A DNA stretch of 64,000 nucleotides from an uncultured Flavobacteriales bacterium (GTDB lineage Bacteria > Bacteroidota > Bacteroidia > Flavobacteriales_F > PHOS-HE28): the NCBI GenBank assembly GCA_937872175.1, contig CALMPI010000031.1:1-64000 (forward strand), given 5' to 3'. Below the pieces are notes generated by a model, which saw only the letters and a list, made by a program, of their open reading frames with translations, had not been told where the DNA came from and did not search any database. The translations under genes were made by a program, and so were the position numbers. Within the stretch, counting starts at the first letter, position 1, and every line of letters begins with the position of its first letter. Of the stretch, positions 8,819-17,532 are shown piece after piece.

Positions 8819-9823
8819 TCAGAACTTGGCGCAGGGCACCACACGCCGCTTGGCGACGGACCGCTTGCGGCGACGGTCGGCCAGTTCGTACCCGAGGGTG
8901 ATCTCGTGCGCACCGCCCGTGCGCCCGGCCAGGCGGGAGAGCGTGAGGTCGTAGCTGTAGCCCACCCGCAGGTCCTTCACCACGAAGCCCAGGAGAACGG
9001 CCAGCGCATCGGTGTTGCCATAACCCGGTGCATACGCCTTGAACACCGGGATCCCCCGGTACCACAACCCGGCGAAGAAGGGCTCACGCTCATAGTAGGC
9101 GCCGATGTCCAGCTGGTCGTAGCGGCCCTGGGCCCGGTAGTTGAACGCCAGCACCACATGCTCGGCGTGCTCCTTGATCACCCGGCCCAAGATGCGCATG
9201 CGGTAACCGCCGTGCAGGCTGAACTTCCGCGGCACCTTGCTTTCGTTCAACAGCAGCGACTGGTTGGGCTCGTTCAGGTGGTGCATCGAGGCGCCCAGCC
9301 AGAGCTTCGGGGTGAAGAAGAGCACACCCGCACCGATGTCGCCGTAGCGGATGCTGCGCCCATCGGCGTACTCCTGGGTGGGGACCGCACCACCGCGGGC
9401 CAGCTGGTCGCCGAAGGTGAGCTTGCTGAGGTCCACCGCGTGGTTCACGAAGCCGAACTGCATCGCCGGCCGGATGAACACCTTGCGCTTGAGCTCGATC
9501 TCGTAGGCGTACTGGGCCGCCACGCTGGTGTACCGCAGTGCGCCCGTGCCCGCGCGGTCGTGCGTCATCAGCAGACCGACCCCGCTGTTGAGGTTCTGCA
9601 TGTAGTGGTCCCACGCGGCGTTGTAGCTCACAAAGGCCCCCGGAATGCTGGGCCATTGGTCGCGCCAGGCCAGCCCGAACCGGCTTTGCAACCCCGTGCC
9701 CGCAAAGGCCGGGCTCACGTAGGTGGGCATGGCGTAGAACTGGGTGAACTGCGGGTCCTGCGCATGCGCGCAAGCCGCAGTGCCCATCAGAAGGGCCAGC
9801 AGCGTGGATCGCTTACCGCTCAT
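8819..9823 (-). CDS. PorP/SprF family type IX secretion system outer-membrane protein
   Basis: A 334-residue protein with signal peptide and the family N-terminus QDPQFTQFYAMPTYVSPAFAG, followed by beta-barrel-like strands. PorP/SprF proteins are needed for secretion or surface placement of large type IX cargo, and each tends to be encoded beside its own adhesin. Here the start overlaps the end of the TPR/PD40 gene by 11 bases, and that gene overlaps the giant PKD gene by 4. The three therefore form one operon read leftwards. This PorP is inferred to serve the PKD protein. Confidence 0.92.
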   Translation of the reverse strand: MSGKRSTLLALLMGTAACAHAQDPQFTQFYAMPTYVSPAFAGTGLQSRFGLAWRDQWPSIPGAFVSYNAAWDHYMQNLNSGVGLLMTHDRAGTGALRYTSVAAQYAYEIELKRKVFIRPAMQFGFVNHAVDLSKLTFGDQLARGGAVPTQEYADGRSIRYGDIGAGVLFFTPKLWLGASMHHLNEPNQSLLLNESKVPRKFSLHGGYRMRILGRVIKEHAEHVVLAFNYRAQGRYDQLDIGAYYEREPFFAGLWYRGIPVFKAYAPGYGNTDALAVLLGFVVKDLRVGYSYDLTLSRLAGRTGGAHEITLGYELADRRRKRSVAKRRVVPCAKF

Positions 9824-11426
9824 TCCGGGTCATGCCTTCCACCTGCTCCAGGGGCAGCAGCTGGGTCTCCTTGCTGACCTCGCGACCGTGGTCCGGTGCC
9901 GTGGCCGTCAACACCTCCTCCACCACCGCATGACCCTCGGCCTCGGTGCGCAGGTGGTACCGTTCGCCGGGCTTCAGCACCATCAGGTAGCGGCCGGTGG
10001 ACGCGTGGGTGTTGTAGACCCCGACGATCTCCTCACGCGCCTCATCCTCCACCACGATCCGTGCCCGCAAGGGCTCGTCGCGATGGTCCGCCACGATGCC
10101 GCGCACAATGAAGAACTCCAGCTGGCTGGAGGGGAAGATGACCTGGTAAATGTCCTGTGCGCCCAGTCCACCGGGCCGCTCCGAGGAGAAATAGCCGGTG
10201 GTTCCGTCCTCGCTCAGGCAGAAATAGATGTCGTCGTTCACCGTGTTCAACGGGTAGCCCATGTTCTCCGGATCACCCCAGCTGCATTGGTCGTGGTCCA
10301 GCATCACGCTCTTGAAGATGTCGTATCCGCCCATCGTGCCATGTCCGTTCGAGCTGAAGAAAAGCGTCGACCCGTCGCTGTGCAGGAAGGGCGCGTCCTC
10401 ATCGAACGGCGTGTTGATGGTGGGTCCCAGGTTCAGCGGCAGGCTCCATTCCCCGTTCGGCAGGCGGCGGATCCGGTACAGGTCGCGGCCACCGAAACCG
10501 CCGGGCCGGTCGCTCGTGAAGTAGATCTCCTCACCGTCCGGGCTCAGGGTGGCGCTCGGCTCGTGGTGCTCGCTGTTGATGCGCTCGGTCATCAGCTCCG
10601 GCATGTTCCACAGGGCCACCGACCGCCTGCTCTCGAACAGGTCGCCGCTCACCAGGCCCTGTCCCGTGCGGTAGATGATCATGCTCGTGCCATCGGCGGA
10701 CAGACCCACCGTGGCGTCCTGAAGGGCGGTGTTCAGCGGTACGCCGGCGTTCACTGCGTTCGACCAGACCTCGTCCACGCGCCGCGCCATGTAGATGTCC
10801 TCGAACCACTGGCCGTTCGGGTCCTTCAGGCCGCCGGTGGTCCCCTCGCGGCGCGAGGTGAAGTACATCGTGTTCCCGTCGGCGGTCACCAGCGGGCAGT
10901 AGTCGTGCGCTGGCGAGTTGATCAAGGCGCCGAGGTTGCGCACCGTCAGGTCCACCGGGGTGCGCACCAGTGCCTTGGCGTTGCGGCAGATGATGACCGA
11001 CCGGTCCACCTCCGCATCGCCCACCAGCCTGTGCTTGGTGGCTTTGTAGTGGTTGAGCAGATCGATGGCCTCGTCGAAGCGCTCCTGGCGGTGCCGCGCG
11101 AGCCCAAGGTGGTAGAGCGCTTCAGGGTGACCGTTCCGCAACGCGCGCTCGAAGAGCGGCGCGGCCTTGTGCCGAAGGCCGGGGATCTGGGCGTAGCACA
11201 GACCCAGTTCGTGCGCCACCTCGGCGAAGGTGGTGTCCACGTTCTCCAGCCGCCGGTAGATCTTGGCCGCCTCCACATGGTCCTCCACGGCCAGCAACAT
11301 CTTGGCCTCGTCCAGCATGCGGTTGTGCACACGGGTGTAATTGGCCTGGCCCCATGTGGTGAGCGGGGCGGTCGAGAGCAGCAATACGGGGATCAGGTAG
11401 CGTTCGCGCATGCGTTCAAGGTTCAT
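9813..11426 (-). CDS. TPR/PD40-repeat periplasmic protein, PorE-like but without an OmpA domain
   Basis: A 537-residue protein with a signal peptide (ending near TTWGQ). Residues about 25-160 resemble TPR repeats (EAAKIYRRLENVD, HPEALYHLGLARHRQERFDEAI). Residues about 170-420 hold PD40 beta-propeller blades (TMYFTSRREG, EIYFTSDRPGG, TLFFSSNGHG, TGYFSSERPGG). Residues about 430-510 look like a carboxypeptidase-regulatory or Cna-B sandwich (VRGIVADHRDEPL). In PorE-type proteins an OmpA peptidoglycan-binding domain would follow, but this protein ends in a short polar tail instead. ATG 11426 overlaps the adhesin stop as ATGA. It is inferred to assist secretion or anchoring of the adjacent PKD protein. 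Confidence 0.85.
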   Translation of the reverse strand: MNLERMRERYLIPVLLLSTAPLTTWGQANYTRVHNRMLDEAKMLLAVEDHVEAAKIYRRLENVDTTFAEVAHELGLCYAQIPGLRHKAAPLFERALRNGHPEALYHLGLARHRQERFDEAIDLLNHYKATKHRLVGDAEVDRSVIICRNAKALVRTPVDLTVRNLGALINSPAHDYCPLVTADGNTMYFTSRREGTTGGLKDPNGQWFEDIYMARRVDEVWSNAVNAGVPLNTALQDATVGLSADGTSMIIYRTGQGLVSGDLFESRRSVALWNMPELMTERINSEHHEPSATLSPDGEEIYFTSDRPGGFGGRDLYRIRRLPNGEWSLPLNLGPTINTPFDEDAPFLHSDGSTLFFSSNGHGTMGGYDIFKSVMLDHDQCSWGDPENMGYPLNTVNDDIYFCLSEDGTTGYFSSERPGGLGAQDIYQVIFPSSQLEFFIVRGIVADHRDEPLRARIVVEDEAREEIVGVYNTHASTGRYLMVLKPGERYHLRTEAEGHAVVEEVLTATAPDHGREVSKETQLLPLEQVEGMTRNER

Positions 11427-14400
11427 CGGATGAGGGTCACATCGCCTTTCAACATCTCTTCGCGGCCGTCGCTGAAGCGGGCACGCGCCTTCCAGGCGTA
11501 GACGTCCTGCTTGGCGGGCTGGCCCCGGTAGAAGCCGTCCCAGCCCTGCTTCACATCGAACGTCTCGAAGACGAGCTCGCCCCAGCGGTTGAAGACCTGG
11601 AGGTGGTAGTCCTCCACGCCCTCCTGCACGGGGAAGAAGAAGTCGTTGCTCATCGAGCTCGGGTCGTACAGGCCATCCGTGGGCCCGTCGTTGTTCGGGG
11701 TGAACGCGTTCGGGAAGGCGATGGCCCCTGATGCAATGCCGGTCACCGCATCGGCCACCACGAAGGTGTCCGGGCAGTTCCAGGCGTTGTTGGCGATCAG
11801 GCTCACGGTGTAGCTGCCCGGGTCGGTGTAGGTGTGCACCGGGTTCAGCACCGTGCTGGTGGTGCCGTCGCCGAAGTCCCACCAGTAGCTGTCCGCGTTG
11901 CCGCTCAGGTTGTAGCCATACACCGGTTGACCCGGCACCACCACTTCCTCGGGCTGAAGCACGAAGTAGGCGGTGGCGCTGGGATGCACCACGATCGAAT
12001 CCACGTGCACGGTGGTGTTCACCGTGCCCCCCGGACCATAGGCCGTGAGCATCACGGTGTAGGTGCCCGGCAGGGTGTAGGTGTACACCGGGCTGTCCGC
12101 TGTGCTCGAACCGCCGTCGCCGAAGTTCCACAGGTAGCCTTCGCCGAGCAGGGAGGTGTTCGTGAACTGAACCGTGAGCGGCGCACAGCCCTCGCCCGAT
12201 CCGATGAACGCGGCCGTCGGATACGGCGGCTCGATGGTCACCACCTGCGTCGCCGTGTCACTGCACACGTTGTCGGTCACCACCAGCATGATGGTGAACT
12301 GACCCCAGCTCGCATAGGTGTACGCACCCGGCTGCTGCCCGGTGAGCGCTCCGCCATCCCCCATGCTCCACGTGTGCGACCAAGGTCCCGGACCTGTGTT
12401 GTTGATCAAGGTGACCGTGGAGGCCGGGAACTGCTGCGTGAACGGCGTGGCCTGGAACTGGGCCGTCGGTGATGGACGCACCGTCACGGTATGCTGGGCC
12501 GTATCCGTGCAACCCCAGGCGGATGTGGCCGTGAGCGTCACTGTCCAGGTCTGGTTCGCGGGTGTGCCGTTCACATACGTGTGCGTGGGGGCACTGCCCA
12601 CGAGCGTGACGCCGTCGCCCATGTCCCACAGGTAGCTCGACGCCCCTGTGCTCGTGCTCACCGGCGCATAGGCGAGCGGCGAACAGCCATCGGCCGGGGC
12701 GGTGAACGCGGCCGTCACGGCAGGGTACACCTGCACCGCCGCCTGCGCGGTATCCGTGCAGCCGTGCACGCTGGTGCCCACCTGGGTGATGGTGAAGGAT
12801 ACCGGTACACTGTCGGCATGGGCATAGGTGTGCGTGGCGTTGCCCGGTGCCCCGCTCTGCTGCGTGCCATCGCCCCAGGTCCAGGTCACCGAGAGGGCCC
12901 CGATGGAGAGGTCCTGCACGCTTACCGGGAAGGGCTGGCAGCCCGCGAGAGCGCTGGGGACGAACTGGGCGATCGGAGCCGGATGCACCAGCACATCCAC
13001 TTGGGCCGTATCGCTGCAGCCGTAGGAGGAGGTGGCCACCAGCGTGGGGGTGAAGACCACGTCGTTCAGCCCCTGGTTCAGGTACGTGTGCGCCGGGCTC
13101 GCCAGTGAACTCGCCCCGCCGTCCCCGAAGGTCCAGAAGTAGCTCGTGGCCCCGATGGAGAGGTTGGCGAGGTCCGGGTCGAAGGGCGCGCAGCCCACCG
13201 TGTCCGCCGTGAACTGGGCGATCACCGCCGGGAACACCTGCACCTGGCCGCTGGCCACCGCGCTGCATCCGTGCACGTTCGTGGCCGTCAACCCGATGGT
13301 GTACGTCTGGGGCGTGCTCTGGAAGTTCGACCACGTATGCGGGTGCACGGCGGCGGTGGTGTCCGACAAGCTGCCGTCGCCATAGGTCCACGCGTAGTCC
13401 ACTGCACCCAGGCTCGTGTTGGCGAGCTGTGCGGTGAGCGGATGGCAGCCCTGCTGAAGGTCCGTCGTGAACGCCGCCGAAGGCACGGGGAACACCGTGA
13501 CCTGGTCGTAGGTGGTGTCGACGCAGCCGAAGGCATTGGCCCCGATCATCGTCACCGGGTAGGTGACCGGGGCGGATGTGGTGTTGAGGTAGTTGTGCGT
13601 CGGCGAGGCCCCGGTCCCGGTGCTGCCGTCGCCGAAATCCCATTGGTGGCTCACAGCACCGACAATGGTGGGGAAGGTGACCGTGAGCGGGGAACAGCCG
13701 CTGTCAGGCTGCGTCACGAACGTGAACTGGGGCATCGGGTACACCAGCAGCGTGGCCGTGGCCGTATCCGCGCAGCCTGCGGCCGAGGTGGCGATCAGTT
13801 GCACGGTGTTCGTCTGCAGGAACAGGGTGTTGTTCACGTACTGGTGCGCGGGCGATACCGCCGTGCTCGTGCCCCCGTCACCGAAGCTCCATGCATAGGA
13901 GCCCGCTCCGGTGCTGGTGTTGGTGAACTGCACATCCAGCGGCGCGCAGCCCGGCAGCCCGTTGTGCGTGAACCCGGCCACCACCGGAGGCGCCACGGTG
14001 ATCAGTGCGGTGGCCGTGTCCGCGCAACCGAACAAGGTGCTCGCGATCAGCGTCACGGTGTCCACCACATCGATGGGGCCCGCGTTGATGAAGGTGTGCA
14101 GTGGTGCGGTGGCCGTGCTGGTGCCGCCATCCCCGAAGTCCCAGGCATAGCTCACGGCACCGGTGCTGGTATTGGTGAACTGGACGTCCAGCGGCGAACA
14201 CCCGATGCTCGGCACCGGCAGGAACGCCGCCGTGGGCAGGGCTTCCACCAGTACGTTCTGGAACCCCGTGCCTCCGCAGTAAGGCGTGGTCACCGTCAAC
14301 GTCACCGTGTAGCCGCCGTTGCCGGCATACAGATGCGTCGGATCCTCCAGGGTGGAGGTGCTGCCATCCCCGAAGTCCCAGACCCATTGCGTCACCGGGT

Positions 14401-15952
14401 TGCCCGGCTCGGTCACCGTCTGGTCCGAGAACTGAGCTGCCACGCCTTCGCATACGTTCTGCGCGCCGATCTGTACGCTAGGCGGGGCGTACACGTGGAT
14501 GTCGTGCGTATGGGTGTCCTGGCAGCCGTCGACGTTGGTCACCGTCAGCGTCACCGTGTACGTGCCCGGCGCGCCGTAGAAATGTGGCGGGGGCTCGAAG
14601 GCGGTGATGACCGTGCCGTCACCCAGGTCCCACACATGGCTGATCGCGTTCACCGAGGTGTTGGTGAAGGCCACCGTGAGCGAATCGCAGGCGGCGTCCT
14701 GGTCAACGGTGAAGTCCGCGGTGGGGCTCGGCAGCACCACGACGGTCACGGATGCGGTGTCGGCGCAGCCCGCCGTGGCGCCTTGAATGCTGGCGGCGTA
14801 GGAGACCACGAAGGTGCCCGCCGTTCCGTAGGTATGCGTCTGGTCGCCGGCGCCCGTCCATTGGAACCCGGCGCCCGTGCCGAAATCCCACTCGAAGAAG
14901 TTGGCCCCGCCCCCCGTGGTCTCGTCGAAGGCGATGGTGCCCCCGGCACATACCGTGTCCGGCGTGGCGCTGAGCGCGACGTTCGGGGGAGGCACGATGG
15001 TGATCTGCACATAGGCCGTGTCGATCCCGCAATAGTTGCTGTCCAGCAGCATCACCTCGTAGGTGCCGATGCCGGGATATTCGATGGTGCGCGGGAACGT
15101 GGGCGGCCAGGGCGCCCAGTCGATGATCGAGTCCTGGCCCTGGCCCCAATAGTCGCCGAAGTTCCAGTATTCGAAGCGCTGATAGATGTTGCCCTGCTGC
15201 AGGCAGTTGCGGTCGGTGACGTTCAGGAAGGTCACCGTGCGGTCCGGCCAGCATAACAGCGTCGCGCTCGGGGCGATCTGTGCACTGTCGATGTCCCACA
15301 CCCGGATCGGATTGAAGGTGGCCACGCTCGGTCCGCCCTGAAGGGTGTTGCACACGTTCTCCGCGTAGAGCCGCACCGTGGTCTCGCAGCTTACCGTGCC
15401 CGGCATGTACGTGTGCGTCACCGTCTGCCCCAGGTTGGTGTGGTCGTACACCAGCTGTGTGCTCGCATCGCCGAAGTCCCAGGTGAACACCGTGTTGGGT
15501 GAGACGTTGGTGCTGGAGTTGATGAAATCGACCGCTTGTGGGGCGCACACCTGCGTGAGGCCGCCCACGGGGATCTGGATCGAGGCGCTCGTGCTCTCCT
15601 CCATGATCACCGTGCCGGTGACCACGCATCCGCTCACCAGTTCCGTGAAGGTCACGGTGTATTCCGCGACGGCCGGAGCGTACACATGCGTCACGGTGGC
15701 CGGCGCGATCAGCGAACCGCCCACATGGAGCGGGCTGCCGTCGCCCCAGTTGATGGTGAAGCCGCCGACGATGTTCTGCGGGGAGGCGATCACCAGCGTG
15801 AAGGGACCGCCCGAACAGCTGTACCACTCGGCGGTGTCGCTCGGGTTGCCCCAATAGTCGTAGAGCTGCGGGCACTGCGCCTGGCCCCGGCCCGCCAGGG
15901 ACAGGGCCGCCAGCAGGCCGGCCACGCGCACGAAGCTCCTCTTGGTCCGCAT
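11423..15952 (-). CDS. Giant PKD-repeat surface protein with gliding-type C-terminal sorting domain (T9SS CTD type B)
   Basis: The 1509-residue protein begins with a signal peptide (MRTKRSFVRVAGLLAALSLAG) and is then almost entirely PKD-like modules. I count about 14-16 copies of the (W/Y)xxGDG core, such as WDFGDGSTST and WSFGDGGTST. Many are preceded by GCxPLxVQFTNTS and spaced 80-90 residues apart. The last ~95 residues (FPNAFTPNNDG, FNRWGELVFET, GWDG, VYAWK) form the gliding-motility C-terminal domain that directs type IX secretion. A role as a surface adhesin is inferred. ATG 15955 is an alternative start. A weak box, TATCCTTCG, lies at 15992-15984. Confidence 0.93.
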   Translation of the reverse strand: MRTKRSFVRVAGLLAALSLAGRGQAQCPQLYDYWGNPSDTAEWYSCSGGPFTLVIASPQNIVGGFTINWGDGSPLHVGGSLIAPATVTHVYAPAVAEYTVTFTELVSGCVVTGTVIMEESTSASIQIPVGGLTQVCAPQAVDFINSSTNVSPNTVFTWDFGDASTQLVYDHTNLGQTVTHTYMPGTVSCETTVRLYAENVCNTLQGGPSVATFNPIRVWDIDSAQIAPSATLLCWPDRTVTFLNVTDRNCLQQGNIYQRFEYWNFGDYWGQGQDSIIDWAPWPPTFPRTIEYPGIGTYEVMLLDSNYCGIDTAYVQITIVPPPNVALSATPDTVCAGGTIAFDETTGGGANFFEWDFGTGAGFQWTGAGDQTHTYGTAGTFVVSYAASIQGATAGCADTASVTVVVLPSPTADFTVDQDAACDSLTVAFTNTSVNAISHVWDLGDGTVITAFEPPPHFYGAPGTYTVTLTVTNVDGCQDTHTHDIHVYAPPSVQIGAQNVCEGVAAQFSDQTVTEPGNPVTQWVWDFGDGSTSTLEDPTHLYAGNGGYTVTLTVTTPYCGGTGFQNVLVEALPTAAFLPVPSIGCSPLDVQFTNTSTGAVSYAWDFGDGGTSTATAPLHTFINAGPIDVVDTVTLIASTLFGCADTATALITVAPPVVAGFTHNGLPGCAPLDVQFTNTSTGAGSYAWSFGDGGTSTAVSPAHQYVNNTLFLQTNTVQLIATSAAGCADTATATLLVYPMPQFTFVTQPDSGCSPLTVTFPTIVGAVSHQWDFGDGSTGTGASPTHNYLNTTSAPVTYPVTMIGANAFGCVDTTYDQVTVFPVPSAAFTTDLQQGCHPLTAQLANTSLGAVDYAWTYGDGSLSDTTAAVHPHTWSNFQSTPQTYTIGLTATNVHGCSAVASGQVQVFPAVIAQFTADTVGCAPFDPDLANLSIGATSYFWTFGDGGASSLASPAHTYLNQGLNDVVFTPTLVATSSYGCSDTAQVDVLVHPAPIAQFVPSALAGCQPFPVSVQDLSIGALSVTWTWGDGTQQSGAPGNATHTYAHADSVPVSFTITQVGTSVHGCTDTAQAAVQVYPAVTAAFTAPADGCSPLAYAPVSTSTGASSYLWDMGDGVTLVGSAPTHTYVNGTPANQTWTVTLTATSAWGCTDTAQHTVTVRPSPTAQFQATPFTQQFPASTVTLINNTGPGPWSHTWSMGDGGALTGQQPGAYTYASWGQFTIMLVVTDNVCSDTATQVVTIEPPYPTAAFIGSGEGCAPLTVQFTNTSLLGEGYLWNFGDGGSSTADSPVYTYTLPGTYTVMLTAYGPGGTVNTTVHVDSIVVHPSATAYFVLQPEEVVVPGQPVYGYNLSGNADSYWWDFGDGTTSTVLNPVHTYTDPGSYTVSLIANNAWNCPDTFVVADAVTGIASGAIAFPNAFTPNNDGPTDGLYDPSSMSNDFFFPVQEGVEDYHLQVFNRWGELVFETFDVKQGWDGFYRGQPAKQDVYAWKARARFSDGREEMLKGDVTLIR
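11750..15900 (-). repeat. Tandem PKD-module repeat region
   Basis: DNA of the PKD modules repeats with a period near 260 bases. A recurrent core encodes WxFGDGG/S and a second block encodes GC(S/A)PLxVQFTN. The copies have diverged and indels are not obvious. Confidence 0.75.
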
Positions 15953-16050
15953 CATTCCGCCCCTTCCTACGGCGACCGCCGGGCGAAGGATACCCGCGAA
16001 CCCTGGCCTTCGACCGGCGTACAACGGGCATCGACCACCTCCCCTCCCTC

Positions 16051-17532
16051 ATGGAACGATACGACCTGTGCGTCATCGGTGGCGGCCCCGCCGGATACGC
16101 GGCCGCCATGCGCGCCATCGACCTTGGCCTGCGCACCCTGCTGGTGGAGAAGGACCGCATCGGAGGCACCGGCATCTACAACGGGGCACTGATGTCCAAA
16201 ACGCTGTGGGAGATCGCCCAGCGCGTGGCCGGCACCAATGCCATGGTGCGCACCCGCGGCATCCCGCCCTTCCAGCCCTCATGGTCGGGCATCACCCGCG
16301 CGGTGAACGAGGCGGTGTTCGAGCGCAAGTACCTCTATGCGTGCCACATGCAGCTTCTGGAGGGCCAGGGCCGCCTGTTCCAGCACGCCCGTGGCAACGC
16401 GTCCTTCATCGGACCGCACCACGTGGCCATCGACCTGGCCGGCCAGCGCCGGGTGATCGAGGCGGACCATGTGGTGATCGCCACCGGATCCAAGCCACGC
16501 TCACTGCCCGGCCTGGCCGCCGATGAACAGCGCATCCTCACCAGCGACGGCATCTTCCAGCTCGAGGAGCTGCCGGAGAGCATCGTCATCGTGGGCGCCG
16601 GGGTCATCGGCTGCGAGTTCGCCACCATCCTCAGCCACCTGGGCCGCACACGCGTGCACCTCATCGACCGCACCGAGCGCATCCTGCCGTTCGAGGACGC
16701 CGACATCAGCGAACTGGTGGCCGGTAATCTGGAGCGCAACGGCGTGGTGATCCACCGATCCGCCAAGCTGGAGCGTCTGGAAGCGATGCCCCACGGCGTG
16801 GAGTATGACCTGAGCTACGCCGACGGCACCACCGAGCGTGTCACCGTGGAGAAGGCGCTGCTGTCCGTGGGCCGTTCACCCAGCCTGCAGGGCCTGGGCC
16901 TGGACCGGGCCGGCCTCGCGGTGGATCCGCGCACCGGCGCATTGGCCGTGGACGGCATCCGCACCGCCCAGCAGCACATCCTGGTCGTGGGCGACGCCAC
17001 CGGAAGCAACATGCTGGTGAACCTCGGCGAGCTGGAGGGCCGGCATGCCGCCGAGCTCATCGCCGGCCGGCGCCCCGCGCCGATCAGCTACGGACAGGTC
17101 AGCACGATCATGTTCCTCGATCCGGAAGTGGCCGGGGTGGGGCTCAACGAACAGGAATGCCGCCGGCAAGGCATCGCGCACCGGGTGGCCCGCATCGACT
17201 ACAGCTGCCTGGCCCGCGCCATCGCCATGCGCCGCACCCAGGGCTTCTTCAAGGTGATCGTCACGGACGACGAGCACATGCGCATCCTGGGCATGCGCGC
17301 GGTGGGCGAGCACGCCTCCAGCGCCATCGAGGCCGTGGCCCTGCTCATGCACATGGGTCAGGGCATCCAGCACCTGGCCGAGCTCGTGCATCCCCACCCC
17401 AGCATCATCGAGGGGGTTCAGGAATGCGCGCGCATCCTGATGGGCACCAGCATCTTCAAACCCGAAGTGTTCGCCGATCGCATGCAGAGCCGCAGCTGGC
17501 GGCCACCCACGGCCGTGGAACAGGCCGCCTGA
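16051..17532 (+). CDS. FAD/NAD(P)-dependent oxidoreductase, dihydrolipoamide-dehydrogenase-like, lacking the redox disulfide
   Basis: The 493-residue protein has the full class I pyridine-nucleotide-disulfide fold: FAD-binding CVIGGGPAGYAAA, the ATGSKPRSLPG segment, NAD(P)-binding VIVGAGVIGCEFA, the second FAD motif ILVVGDATG, and a C-terminal dimerisation domain with HPHPSIIEG (H449, E454). The place of the active-site GGTCxxxxCIPSK instead reads GGTGIYNGALMSK, so the two cysteines are G41 and A46. Dithiol chemistry is therefore impossible. An NAD(P)H oxidase/dehydrogenase or SthA-like transhydrogenase role is possible but unproven. The next gene is convergent and abuts it directly. Confidence 0.85.
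   Translation: MERYDLCVIGGGPAGYAAAMRAIDLGLRTLLVEKDRIGGTGIYNGALMSKTLWEIAQRVAGTNAMVRTRGIPPFQPSWSGITRAVNEAVFERKYLYACHMQLLEGQGRLFQHARGNASFIGPHHVAIDLAGQRRVIEADHVVIATGSKPRSLPGLAADEQRILTSDGIFQLEELPESIVIVGAGVIGCEFATILSHLGRTRVHLIDRTERILPFEDADISELVAGNLERNGVVIHRSAKLERLEAMPHGVEYDLSYADGTTERVTVEKALLSVGRSPSLQGLGLDRAGLAVDPRTGALAVDGIRTAQQHILVVGDATGSNMLVNLGELEGRHAAELIAGRRPAPISYGQVSTIMFLDPEVAGVGLNEQECRRQGIAHRVARIDYSCLARAIAMRRTQGFFKVIVTDDEHMRILGMRAVGEHASSAIEAVALLMHMGQGIQHLAELVHPHPSIIEGVQECARILMGTSIFKPEVFADRMQSRSWRPPTAVEQAA

Noticed and set aside
11750-15900. Regularly spaced repeats that could suggest a CRISPR array
   Set aside because: The period is about 260 bases, copies are diverged, and the sequence is coding for PKD modules.
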